Of a DNA stretch of 64,000 nt, positions 11,952 through 22,438 are shown in pieces; position 1 is the first letter of the stretch; every line of letters begins with the position of its first letter. Made by a program: the position numbers and the translations under genes. This DNA comes from Cryptomeria japonica. Its lineage: Eukaryota; Streptophyta; Pinopsida; Cupressales; Cupressaceae. The notes beneath the pieces are model-generated. The model saw only the letters and a program-made list of their open reading frames with translations. It was not told the DNA's origin and searched no databases. The DNA is taken from the NCBI RefSeq assembly GCF_030272615.1, contig NC_081411.1:180938977-181002976 (forward strand), in the 5' to 3' direction.

Positions 11952-13163
11952 CAGATGAAAAAGATGTAAAGTTGCTAAGAAACATTTTGCAACATTGTAA
12001 AAGTTGCATTATTGTTGATTAGTGATGAAGAAGTTGGTTCCAACCAACTAAATCATGTGGTTTAAAGCCAAAAAAAACTTCATTGTATGGGTTAGAAGAT
12101 CTGGAATGCAAAAGCAAGTTTTGAGTTGTAAGGGAAATCTTGTTTGACACCGTTTACACTATTTTTCTTTGTTTTTTCTTTATTATACGGACTAGTAAAG
12201 ACTTGTCAGAAGAATCTCATTGCAGGGCATGAGAGCTTGGTGATTCTACTTGCCAACAAGGTAGATTAACAAGTTTTATTGTGTCTGGTTGCAAAGATTC
12301 AATTCATTCTCTGTGACTAGGTGAAAAACCCTTGACAACTAGTGTTTAAGCAAGAAATGACTCTAACCTGGGCATCCATTGATGGCACCAGTTGTAATCT
12401 TGTGGAATTCTAAGTTAGGGTCTGTAAATATGTTTAGAGTAGTTTGCATGCTTTTGCAGACCTTTTTGGTTGTGTTACAATGATACCCTAGGTTCAAAGC
12501 TAGGAGTTGGTGAGACTAGGACAACAAAAGATGTGCAATTTCAAAGCACATATGGATTGGTAGAGGAAAATTTGACACATGGTTGGAGACCCCTTTGAAT
12601 GCCCTTAAATAATCCTTGATATTTTTTTGTAGATGTTTTGATTGGTGAAGGTTTTGAAGACCAAATTTGTAAGTCACCTGAGTAGGCCTAAAACCCTCGA
12701 AAATAGGATGGTTGTAGATACCCCATGTGTACGGAGAACCCAAATACCATTTTGTAATATTGTTTGTAACTCTAAAAAGGGTACTCAAATATGAAATTTA
12801 TTTGTGTCCTTGTGTGGGAAGATTAGAAACTAAGCTCTGAAATCCACAATAGGAGGGCTAATTTCATTAGGCCTGTTTGGAGCCCAGTATAGTCAAGTGG
12901 ACGTTGGCAGGACTTGGTGATGGGTTTGAAAGTTACCAAAATAGTTGAAGACACCAAAAAATTGTGTAACTTCATGTTTCACTCTTGAAACAAATTTGTG
13001 AAGTGGGATCCTTTGCAAAGGTTGTTGAAGCACTTAGGAGTGGTGATAGGGATTGAGGTGAAATCCTCAATAGGAAGAGTTGTGTAAAACACTTGGGAAT
13101 ATACCATGGAGGAAAGATAAAGTGGATTAGGCCTACGAGGTCTATTATCATAACCTATGCCAC
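11952..13163 (+). repeat. LTR copy A (5'-truncated)
   Basis: Starts inside the unit at GAAAAAGATGTAAAGTTGC and runs to ATAACCTATGCC. It then joins B at a short shared ACCATT word (13163-13169), suggesting recombination between two LTR copies. It aligns with B (from 13387) and with the reverse complement of C. Confidence 0.75.
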
Positions 13164-14698
13164 AACCATTTGGGACTCAATGGAGCCATGGTTGAGTTCT
13201 CCAAGCTTTTGTTGTGTTCAGGGTATTGATATCCTAGAAAGTTGTAATGGTGTTGTTGTTCATAGGTGCACTACTCTCAAATAGAGTCATCATGTAAATA
13301 GGGTGCAAGGCCTTATTTTAGGTCTCCTAGAATGAATCTGAGGGCCTTTTGAGCTTTGTAATACACTTGAGGGAAAAGTTGCATCCTCAGGATGAAAAAG
13401 ATGTAAAGTTGCTAAGCAACATTTTGCAACATTGCAAAAGTTGCATTATTGTTGATTGGTGGTGAAGAAGTTGGTTCCAAGCAACTGAATCATGTGGTTT
13501 AAAGACAAAAACAAATTCATTGTACACATTAGAAGATCTGGAATGCAAAAGCAAGTTTTGAGTTGTGAGGGAAATCTTGTTTGACACCGTTTACATTATT
13601 TTTCTTTGTTTTTGCTTTATTGTACGGACCAGTACTAGCTTGTCAGAAGAATCTCACTGCAAGGCATGAGATCTTCATGAGTCTACTTTCCAACAAGGTA
13701 TATTAGCAAGTTTGATTGTGTCTGGTTGCAGAGATTCAATCTATTCTCTGGGACTAGGTGCAAAACCCTTGACAACTACGATTTAAGCAAGAAATGGCTC
13801 TAACCTAATAATCCACTGATGGCACTGGTTTTAATCTTGTGGAATAATAATTTAGGGTCTTTAAATATGTTTAGATTATTTTGTGTGCTTTTGTAGACCT
13901 TTTTGGTTGTGTTACAATGATACCCTAGGCTCACAGTTAGGAGTTGGTGAGACTAGGACAACAGAAGATGTGCGATTTTAGAGCACATTTGGATTAATAG
14001 AGGAAATGTTGACACATGGTTAGAGACCCCTTTGAATGCCCTTAAATAATCCTTGATTGGTTTTTGTAGATTTTTGACTAGTGAAGGTTTTTAAGACCAA
14101 ATTTGTAAGTCACCCCGGTAGGCCTAAAACCCTTGAAAATAGGACAGTTTTGGATACCCCATGTGTATGGAGAACTCAGATGCCATTTTTCAATATTATT
14201 TGTAACTCTGAAAAGGGCACTCAAATCTATAATTTATTTGTGACTTTGTGTGGGAAGATTAGAAACTAAGCCCTGAAAATCACAATAGGAGGGCTAATTG
14301 GATTAGGCCTGTTTGGAGCCCGGTATAGTCAAGTGGACCTTGGAAATACTTGGCGATGGGTTTGAAGGTGAACAAACTAGTTGAAGACACAAAAACATTG
14401 TGTAACTTCATGTTTCACTCTTGAAACAAGTTTGTGAAGTGGGATCCTTTGCAGAGGTTGTTGGAGCACTTAGGAGTGGTGATAGGGATTGAGGTGGAAT
14501 CCTCAATAGGAAGAGTTGTGTAAAACACTTGAGGGTATACATTGGAGGCAAGCTAAAGTGGATTAGGCCTAGGAGGTATAACTATTAGAACCTATACCAA
14601 GTACCATTGGAAGGGCTTGAGTAGTTAGTAGGTTGGGAGTGAGAACAAGAAAGACAAGTAGGTGAATATGATCAATTCCAAGAATCTTTGCATCAACA
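13164..14698 (+). repeat. LTR copy B, adjacent to the PBS
   Basis: Extends from ACCATTTGGGACTCAATGG to ...TTTGCATCAACA, with a CAACA terminus immediately followed by the PBS. Near its 3' end it has extra sequence (about 14600-14655) that is absent from C. Confidence 0.75.
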
Positions 14699-14711
14699 TG
14701 GTATCAGAGAC
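14699..14711 (+). promoter_or_regulatory. Initiator-Met-type PBS of the LTR cluster
   Basis: TGGTATCAGAGAC lies directly after the CAACA end of copy B. It matches the copia-type PBS seen in C1 (TGGTATCAGAGC). Confidence 0.75.
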
Positions 14712-14750
14712 ATGTCTAGGTTAGGATCCCTAAGCACATAAGAGGTGTGG

Positions 14751-14767
14751 ATTAAGGGGGGTGTTTG
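14751..14767 (+). promoter_or_regulatory. Polypurine-like tract of the LTR cluster
   Basis: ATTAAGGGGGGTGTTTG lies directly before TGTTGGAAATAAGCC, which has the form of a copia LTR start. The whole core from PBS to PPT is 69 bp and non-coding. Confidence 0.6.
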
Positions 14768-16398
14768 TGTTGGAAATAAGCCACACTCAGACTGAAGATT
14801 CTTGGAGTTGATCTTGTTCACCTACTAGTATAGGTTCTGATAGTTAGAACTCCTAGTCCTAATCCACTTTATCTTTCCTCCAAGTAATAGCATCAATTGT
14901 TTTACACAACTCTTCCTATTAAGGATTCCACCTCAATCCCTATCACCACTCCTAAGTGCTCCAACAACCTCTGCAAAGGATCCCACTTCACAAACTTGTT
15001 TCAAGAGTTCAACATGAAGTTACACAATCTTTTGGTGTCTTCAACTAGTTTCTTCACCTTCAAACCCATCACCAAGTCTTTCCAAGGTCCACTTGACTAT
15101 ACTAGGCTCCAAATAGGCCTAATGCAATTATCCCTCCTATTGTGGTTTTTAAGGCTTAGTTTCTAATCTTCCCACACAAGGTCACAAATAACTTTTAGAT
15201 TTGAGTACCCTTTTCAGAGTTACAAAAAATATTTCAAAATGGCACCTAGGTTCTCCGTACACATGGGATATCCAAAACTATCCTATTTTAAAGGGTTTTA
15301 GGCCTACCCAAGTGACTTACAAATTTGTTCTTAAAAAAATTCACCAGTCAAAAAATCTGAAAAAAACAATCAATGATTCTTTAAGGGAATTCAAAGGGGT
15401 CTCCAACCATGTGTCAATTTTTCCTCTACCAATCCATATGTGCTTTGAAATCGCACATCTTCTATTGTCCTAGTCTCACCAACTCCAAGATGTGAGCCTA
15501 GGGTATCATTGTAACACAACCAAAAAGGTCTGAAAAAGCACACAAAATACTCTAAACATATTTATATACCCTAACCTAGCATTCCACAAGATTACAACCG
15601 GTGCCATCAGTGGATACTCAGGTTAGAGCCATTTCTTGCTTAAACCCTAGTTATCAAGGGTTTTGCACGTAGTCACAGAGAATGGATTGAATCTCTGCAA
15701 CCAAACACAATCAAACCTGCTAATCTACCTTGTTGGAAAGTAGACTCACCAATCTTTCATGCTCTGCAATGATATTCTTCTGACAAGTCTGTATTGGTCC
15801 ATACAATAAAGCAAAAATAAAGAAAAACAATGTAAATGGTGTCAAACAAGATTTCCCTTACAACTCAAAAATTGCTTTTGCATTCCAGATCTTCTAACCC
15901 ATACAATGAAGTTGTTTTTGGATTTAAACCACATGATTCAATTGGTTGGAACCAACTTCTTCACTGCCAATCAACAATAATGCAACTTTTGAAATGTTGC
16001 TTAGCAACTTTACATCTTTTTCAACTAGAGGATGCAACTTTTCCCTCAAGTGTATTACAAAGCTCAAAAGGCCCTCAAATGCATTCTAGGAGACCTAAGA
16101 AAATACCTTGAACCCTGTTTACATGATGACTCTATTTGAGAGTAGTGAACCACATGAACAACAACAACATTACAACTTCCTAGGATATCAATATCCTGAA
16201 CACATCAAAAGCTTGGAGAACTCAACCATGGTTGCATTGAGTCCCAAATGGTTGGTCCATTATTACAACTTGAAAGACAACACAAAAGAATTAGAACAAA
16301 ACAAAAATTTCTTGGAGTGATGTGTGCCCTGCACCACCAAGAAATAGCAAAAATTTCTCATAGAAGATATAACAATGAAAAACTAAAAAATCCCAACA
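14768..16398 (-). repeat. LTR copy C (inverted relative to A and B)
   Basis: On the minus strand it runs TGTTGGGATTTTTTAG (16398) to ...GGCTTATTTCCAACA (14768), so it has complete TGTTG/CAACA ends and is 1631 bp. It is the reverse complement of A and B over more than 1 kb. A 90-codon frame is open in C (15201-15473 +) and in the matching place of A (12788-12516 -), but not in B. I take this as chance conservation between copies, not a gene. Confidence 0.75.
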
Positions 16399-16639
16399 GC
16401 TCCCCTTGAAGAGTGCAATCCAATCTAAAACTAGTCTGAATCTCTCCCCCATATGACATATTATGAAATTATTTTTCACATAATATATGTCTCCCCCTTT
16501 GACATGAATGCCAAAGATATGACATAGATATCAAAATCATGTTAATCTCAAAGTTGACTACTCCCCCTCAGTAGTAGCACCACTACATCAATCCGAAGCA
16601 AGGATAAAAATGATGATGCATACCGGGATGATGCTCTGT
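16399..16639 (-). other. C2 3' untranslated region
   Basis: Non-coding C2 sequence with several CTCCCCC words (AAAGGGGGAG on the minus strand), matching the same region of C3 at about 47400-47600. Confidence 0.6.
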
Positions 16640-17443
16640 TCCATCAATTAAGTTTCTGCCATAGGGGTAGATACCCCAAACCTGTCTCTCAAATATTCAA
16701 ATGATTCCTTAGACACCAGTTTAGTGAATATATCTGCAATATACTCTTTAGTGTTCACATAAAGCAATTTGACTTCCTTTTCTTCCACCTTTTCCTTCAC
16801 AAAGTTATATTTTATTGATATGTGCTTAGTCTTAGAGTGAAATAACGGATTCTTAGACATGTCAATAGATGTAGAGTTTTCACAATAGATAACTACCAGT
16901 TCACTGCAATTTACCTTGATATCCTTCAACATTTGCTTCATCCACAAGACTTGTGTGAAATTAGTTACTGCTGCAACATATTCAGCTTCTGCAGTAGATA
17001 AAGAAATGCATGACTATTTTTTTGATCGACAAAACTAATTTCTTTCCAAGAAAAAAAGCTCCACTAGAAGTGCTTTGCTGGGCATCAGTATCTCCTACCC
17101 AATCTACATCTATATATGCACATAAAGTGAAGTTATCATCTCTAGGGTACCATAAGACATATTTTGTTGTTCCTTGCAAATACCGGAATATCCTCTTTAC
17201 TGCCCATTCATATTTATTTTTAGGATTAATTTGATATCTTGAAAAATTACTTACTGCATTCATAATATCCGGTCTAGTCTGAGTTAGATATAACAAGCCA
17301 TCAATCATAGACTTATACCTTGTCAAATTTACCAGTGTAGATGTGTCTTTGATAGATAATTTCTCACTTGTCACCATAGGAGTACTTACCAGTTTGGAAT
17401 TATCCTTACCAAACGTCTTCAACAATACCCTTAGATACTTCAT
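16640..17443 (-). pseudogene. C2 RNase H domain (copia)
   Basis: The minus-strand frames 17443-16982 and 16947-16648 read as the C-terminal part of a copia pol polyprotein. Visible family landmarks are the NSKLVSTPMVTSEKL region, ...RYKSMIDGLLYLTQTRPDI..., KRIFRYLQGTT, CAYIDVDWVGD (the D-A-D-W block of RNase H), ...SKNPLFHSKTKHISIKYNF and ADIFTK near the C terminus. A frameshift or stop near 16982-16950 breaks the ESEY/AEYVA block, so an active enzyme is not expected. RNase H removes the RNA strand during reverse transcription in the particle. Confidence 0.88.
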
Positions 17444-18408
17444 TTGACAGATAAAAATGCCTTTGTTAGTTTGAGTAATCTACAAACCTAAGAAAAATCT
17501 CATCTCAGCAATCATAGACATTTCAAATTTATCTTTCATATGATTAGAGAATTCCATGAACAATTTATCTTCACCTCCAAAAATGATATCATCAACAAAT
17601 ACTTCAATAATCAAAATATCATCATCAATGATCTTCTAATATAAATTGTTGTTAGCATTACCTTTAGTAAAACCAAGCTTCAAAATATATTTATCCAACA
17701 TTGCATACCAAGCTCTAGGAGCTTGTTTCAATCCATATAATGCTTTCCTTAACTTGCAAACCATACCTTTATCATTTGTCAGTGAAAATCCATCAGGCTT
17801 ATCAATGTATACTTCTTCCTCAAGTTCACCATTTGTCTAACAACTTCAATTCTATAGTTCTTCTTTGCTACATAGGCAATAAATTGTCTAACAACTTCAA
17901 TTCTAGCTACTGGTGTAAATGTCTCACCATAATCAATTCCTTCCATTTGATAATATCCTTTACAAACCAGTCTAGCCTTGTTTCTTACAACTTGACCATC
18001 CTCATTTAGTTTATTTCTAAAAACCCATTTAGTTCCAATAAAATTCTTAATTTTAGGTTGAAGAACTAAAGTCCAAGTCTTATTCTTCTCTATCTGATCT
18101 AATTCATCTTTCATAGCCTTTAACAAATATTCATCTTTACAAGCTTCAATAACAAACATCAGTTCAATTTGAGAAATAAGACATACCTCTTCATTTGTCA
18201 GTCTTCTTTTTGTCATAACTCCTTTGTTCTTGTCTCCAATGATTTGATCTTTAGAATGATTTAATCTTACATAGCTTGGTGTCTTCTGAACTTCAAGTTC
18301 TCTATTCTGATCATTAGTGACAGTTGAATTTTCTGATTGTATTGGTGTAACTATCTCAATCTTTTGTACTAGTTGAGGCATTATCGGATCAGTTATGATC
18401 ATTTCCAC
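17444..18408 (-). pseudogene. C2 reverse transcriptase domain (copia)
   Basis: Minus-strand frame 18408-17779 contains the copia RT entry ([46 protein letters not shown]). It continues in other frames with ALYGLKQAPRAWY and the catalytic block EVFVDDIIFGGED (near 17590), which keeps both aspartates. A 49-bp-spaced duplication of GTCTAACAACTTCAATTCT (17836-17900) replaces the usual QMDVKCAFLNG segment and breaks the frame. Several in-frame stops follow. It would copy the RNA into DNA in an intact element; this copy cannot. Confidence 0.88.
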
Positions 18409-18451
18409 TACCGATTCTCTATCATATGATATAGATTGATCTCGGCATTTC

Positions 18452-19420
18452 TCATCCTATGCTATCTTTTGTTATAGCATCTATATGCTTTTCTCTATAT
18501 TGAATATCCAAGAAATATCCCTTCATCACATCTAGGATCAAAATTCCCAATTGAATCATGTCTTTTGATATAACATTTACTTTAAAAAAATCTGAAATAT
18601 TTAAGAGTGGGTGTATGTCCAAACCATAATTCATAAGGAGTCTTATAGGTTTCACCTTTGATATGAACTTTGTTGAATGTGTAGACTATTGTACTCACTA
18701 CTTCTCTCTAGTAGATGTGAGCCAATTTACCTTCCATCAGCATGGTTCTTGCTGCATCCAAAATGCTTCTATTCTTCCTTTCCACTACTCCATTCTATTG
18801 AGGAGTCCAGGGTGCAGATAATTGTCTCCTAATTCCATTTATCTCATAATAACTGTTAAATTCATGAGATGTGAACTCACCGCCTTGATATGATCTCAGA
18901 CATTTGATTTTCAATCCAATTTCTATTTCCACCATTGCTTTAAAGATCTTGAATTTCTCAAAAGCTTTAGACTTATCCCTTAGAAAAGTCACCCACATCA
19001 TTATAGAATAATCATCAATTATTAGCATGAAGTACCAATCACCTTGAAAGCTTCTGGTCCTTTTTGGACCACATAAGTCAATATTAATCAAATCAAACAC
19101 ATCATTAGATTTATCATGTATGCTCTTAAAAAAAGTTCTAACTTGCTTTTCCAATTGACATTCCTTACATACTGAATTATGAGGCTTTATAATCTTAGGT
19201 ATATCTCTATCTGCCTTTGTTGAACTGATCTTAACAATACAATCAAAATTAACATGACACAACCTCTCATTCCATAACCAACTCTCATCAATATGAGCAA
19301 TCAAACATGTCTTATCACTGGTGTTCAAGTGAAAGATATTACCTCCAGTCTGAGTACCGATTGCAATCTCCAAGCCAGTTTTGTTAATGATTTTGCATTT
19401 TCTATCTTTGAACTGAATTT
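18452..19420 (-). pseudogene. C2 integrase domain (copia)
   Basis: Frame 19622-18795 carries the integrase zinc region (ERLCHVNFDCIVKIS...CKECQLEKQVR) and the rve core with DLINIDLCGP (first Asp). The second acidic site reads LRSYQGGEFTS, where SDQGGEF would be expected, so the second catalytic Asp is replaced by Tyr. Decayed downstream coding continues to 18452. Integrase inserts the cDNA into the host chromosome; the missing Asp and downstream stops make this copy inactive. Confidence 0.87.
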
Positions 19421-19705
19421 GGAATCCCTTATCCACCAATTGACCAACACTTAAAATATTATTCTTTAAACCTTCTACATAATAAACATTATCAATATTA
19501 TGCTTACCATTCAGAAAAATAATACCTCTACCTTTGATCATACATGCTTTGTCATCCCCAAATCTAACTTGACCACCATTGTATTCTTGTAGGGACATAA
19601 ATTTTCTTTTATCTCCAGTCATTTCATGTGACCATCCAATATCAATTACTCATCCATCCTTGTCTTCAACTTTTGCTTCCAGGGCCTTTTCTTCATTCTT
19701 GATAA
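19421..19705 (-). pseudogene. C2 aspartic protease domain
   Basis: Just upstream of integrase the minus strand encodes VIDIGWSHEMTGDKRKF... followed by GGQVRFGDDKACMIKGRGII and NILSVGQLVDKGF, the usual copia protease and linker landmarks. The DSG active-site motif reads D-I-G, and a TGA replaces the Trp codon just before it (compare DEWIIDSGC in C1). The protease would cut the gag-pol polyprotein; this copy is inactive. Confidence 0.8.
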
Positions 19706-19990
19706 CCGATTATGGTTCATCTTCCTTTATAGCATAGAACACCCATTCCTTTCCACTATCAGATCCACTAGCAAAGTCTCTTTCTTGTTCTTCCTCTAAG
19801 TCATCACTTACTCCTTCCTCATCTGCTATGTAGCATAGTTTATTTTTCTTGAATCTAAATTTATTTTGATTAGGCTTAAATAATTTCTTAACTCTTTCTT
19901 CAAATATTAAATTCCTTTCGGGACATCTAGATGCAAAATGACCAATCTTATTACATGCAAAACATTTAAAAGGTTCTTTTCCTTCATACT
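19706..19990 (-). pseudogene. C2 gag, C-terminal zinc knuckle part
   Basis: Encodes CFACNKIGHFASRC, a CX2CX4HX4C zinc knuckle that binds RNA in the particle. An acidic tail follows (DEEGVSDDLEEEQERD) that leads into protease. The gag frame is cut at 19990 by Gypsy1 and resumes on the far side at 27887. The N-terminal part of the open frame that runs on to 20231 is LTR sequence of Gypsy1 and is not gag. Confidence 0.9.
19986..19990. repeat. Gypsy1 target-site duplication, left (ATACT)
   Basis: ATACT lies directly before the 5' LTR (TGTAGCGTCC) and is repeated at 27887-27891 directly after the 3' LTR. The copia gag sequence continues across the pair. Confidence 0.95.
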
Positions 19991-20169
19991 TGTAGCGTCC
20001 TAAAATTGCGACACTTGCAATTTCGACTGCATTTCGGTCTTCACGATGGCGACACAACACGCAACCTAAATGGAGACCCCGAAACTTGCTCACGACACCA
20101 AAAACTGCATTTTTCAAGCACCCTGGCCTGAACCTCCTTGCACCCTGCTGTCCCGGGAGGTGGGACCAG

Positions 20170-20256
20170 AGCGCCCAGTGCCCTGGTCCCTCAGGACCAG
20201 GGTGCCCAGCGCCCTGGTCCCCCAGGACCATGGCGCCCAGCGCCCTGGTCCCTGGG
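20170..20256 (+). repeat. GC-rich tandem and palindromic repeat in the Gypsy1 5' LTR
   Basis: Three copies of a CCCAG(C/T)GCCCTGGTCCC unit, separated by TCAGGACCAGGG or CCAGGACCATGG. CCTGGTCC is followed by GGACCAGG, so neighbouring units can pair into stems. The second copy lies at 26814-26906 in the 3' LTR. The composition contrasts sharply with the AT-rich surroundings. Confidence 0.85.
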
Positions 20257-20374
20257 TCCTATTTTGGGCCCAGTCTCTTTTGGACTTCAGGTCTTTATGT
20301 TTGCAAATTGGAAAATTATCTTTCCTGGTCGGCCTAAGGTCGGGAAAATCAGTCTTTTAACCCTAATTGGCAAG

Positions 20375-20382
20375 TATATAAA
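20375..20382 (+). promoter_or_regulatory. TATA box of the Gypsy1 5' LTR
   Basis: TATATAAA in an otherwise mixed-composition LTR, about 380 bp from the LTR start. The same box lies at 27018-27025 in the 3' LTR. It is the likely Pol II promoter of the element RNA. Confidence 0.6.
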
Positions 20383-21260
20383 CTACATTTCTCTCTCTCA
20401 TTTGGATATAACACATACATGACAGAAAAAGCGTGGAAACTATACTCAAGCATTCAAGCATTCAAGCATTCATTCCAAGTCTCCATTCAAGGCTAAGTGT
20501 TGCATTCAAGACAAGGATTCAACCATTGAAGAGGAGATCACTTACTACATGCTACATACAACATACTACCTAAAACAACAACAACATCTAAACCTTCGCA
20601 CATAAGGATACAAACATCCTTAGAACAAGGTATTAGTACTTGTTTTACATTACAGTCATTTACATTTACAACATTTCTCATTTCTTGGTTAATTCCAAAA
20701 CTGGGGTTTGACCTAAAGGCAAACCCCTAATCCCTAACCCCCCAATCATCTTCGCTCTTCTGTGTGTAGGTTGCAGGTACGTGGCTGAAATTGAAGATCT
20801 GGAATCCTTGTGTAGAGACGAACAGATCCCCCTTCGTTTCGCGGATTTTTCGGAGGACCGTGGCACCGGGCACCATCGTCCCGACAACTTTTGCTCAAAT
20901 TTGCAGGACAGCGTCGTATCGACATTTTACTGCTAATTCCAGGTCCGCAGCTTCATACTATATCCCTAACTTAGTTTATAAGCGAATCTTTATCACTTTC
21001 TATGCATTCCTAGTTTAATCTTCCTATCAACATTCTTTACAAAAGAGGGTAGCTTTACTTTCTTAACCCTTGAAACTCATTTACCATCCAATCTTGCATT
21101 GTGTGGGATTGGATCTTATGGGTTTCAACCCCTCTTTTGAATGTAATGTCTCTCCCTTAAGTGAAAACCATCAACCCTAGCGAACCTCCCTTCTCTCTCC
21201 TCGGAGTTGGAAGAGGGGAGAGCCCACTAGGGTTCGATTGCGATTTTCCGCTTTACATTT

Positions 21261-21276
21261 TGGTGAACCCGACGTG
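21261..21276 (+). promoter_or_regulatory. Primer-binding site of Gypsy1
   Basis: TGGTGAACCCGACGTG begins three bases after the 5' LTR end (21257) and is identical to the Gypsy2 PBS on the other strand. The tRNA was not identified. Confidence 0.8.
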
Positions 21277-22438
21277 AACATCCTTTCTGATTTTTCATGC
21301 TTAGATCTGAAAATTGATTCCTTGATTACATTTCCATGTTTGATCTTTTACAAATTTTAGAGGTTAATTGCATAAAAACCCTAAATTTTCTTTTTGAAAA
21401 TTGAACTTGTGAAATGCTTAATTGTTAATGCTTGTTTCAGATCTGCCTTTCTATTACAAATTATCAATTCATATCTGTGCTTTAATTTTGAAAATTAAGT
21501 GGTTAAGTGTCAAAACCCTAATTTTTGAAACCCTCTTGATTCAACCTTTGTCCGACAATTTCACTGATCAAAACATCTCTAAATCAGCTGTAACTTTGGA
21601 TTCCGCAATAAAATCACAATATCTTTCATCCCTGAAAATTTGGAAAAAAGTTGCGAGGACCGTGTGCACTCCGAGCGCCATTGTCCCCGACATTTTTTCT
21701 GAAATTTCGGGAGCGAGATCTTACTGTATTTTCCTGCTAAAATCCAGAATTTTGGCTAATTTTATCAATTATAACACTTTCAAAATTACAGTCAAAGTTG
21801 GTCTTGTGATTGCTTGGTTTAAGGCTTCTAATTATTCAAAAATCATTGAAATTGAAATTTTGCGTCAAAATTGTGTTTTTACTGTCCTAAATCTGAAAAG
21901 TGTGTTTGCATTCATTGGAAATTTCAGTGCTTTATTCAAATTTTTGCAATTTGAGACTTTTGAAATTAAGTGCTTAATTACAATAACTTTGATTTCCGCT
22001 TTCAAAATTGAATTTAGCGTGAAATTGAGTCAATTTTTAAAATTTCGAAATTTGCATTGCTTTTGACATTCCCTCTAAAATCATAAAATTCAAAATTTCA
22101 GTTTCCCTCTCTTTTTCAAAAATTCAAATTTTGCATTTTTCGACGATCTTGGTAGTGTTCAATTTTGAGATTGCAACTTTAATTTGGCCTATCTACAGAT
22201 CGTAAAATCACTCAATTTTTTCAGATTAGCTCTAAAATCATCATAACTTTCATCCCTGCAAATTTCGAAAAAAGTTGCAAGGACCGTGTTGCACTCCGAG
22301 CGCCACGGTCCCGAACATTTTTTCCGAAATTTCGGGAGACTGTCGTGATTGCATTTAACAGCTTAAATCTGGAAGATTGGCTGCTTTTACTGAAAATTGC
22401 TACCTCTAAATTCAAAATTTTCTCTCTCTCTCTAGTGC
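21277..22438 (+). other. Gypsy1 untranslated leader
   Basis: T-rich, A/T-biased leader between PBS and gag. It contains two copies of a block of about 120 bp (about 21598-21735 and 22236-22345) with core AAAAAAGTTGC(G/A)AGGACCGTG and ACATTTTTTC(T/C)GAAATTTCGGGAG. A 214-codon frame at 21422-22066 has a hydrophobic, low-complexity translation and no known motif; I do not call it a gene. A CTCTCTCTCT tract (22421-22432) lies just before the gag ATG. Confidence 0.75.

Larger units (their letters stand above)
11952..16398. mobile_element. LTR cluster: two direct and one inverted LTR copy around a 69-bp core
   Basis: Three related segments of about 1.2-1.6 kb: A (11952-13163) and B (13164-14698) in + orientation, and C (14768-16398) inverted. 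Between B and C is a 69-bp core that starts with TGGTATCAGAGAC (initiator-Met-type PBS) and ends with a purine tract before TGTTGGAAATAAG. A lacks its 5' part, and B lacks roughly the first 145 bp compared with C. The cluster separates the C2 PPT from C2 RNase H. Compared with the same region of C3 it is an insertion, but clean TSDs are not visible. It could be a rearranged small copia element or a TRIM-like non-autonomous element. Confidence 0.65.
19991..21257 (+). mobile_element. Gypsy1 5' LTR
   Basis: 1267 bp, from TGTAGCGTCCTAAAATTGCG to GATTTTCCGCTTTACA. It contains a GC-rich repeat (20170-20256), a TATATAAA box (20375-20382), a CAAGCATT repeat (20448-20472, one unit more than in the 3' LTR) and an ACAACAACAACA tract. 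The open frames over 20070-20422 appear in both LTRs, come from the GC-rich repeat and are not genes. Confidence 0.93.

Noticed and set aside
19990..20231. Minus-strand frame fused to the C2 zinc knuckle
   Set aside because: The extension beyond 19990 is LTR sequence read through the insertion junction, not a real fusion.
20070..20422. Overlapping + frames of 83-96 codons, repeated at 26713-27065
   Set aside because: They lie in both Gypsy1 LTRs and arise from the GC-rich repeat; three frames are open at once, which is a composition effect.
21422..22066. 214-codon + frame in the Gypsy1 leader
   Set aside because: T-rich leader, hydrophobic low-complexity translation, contains one of the leader duplications, no known motif.
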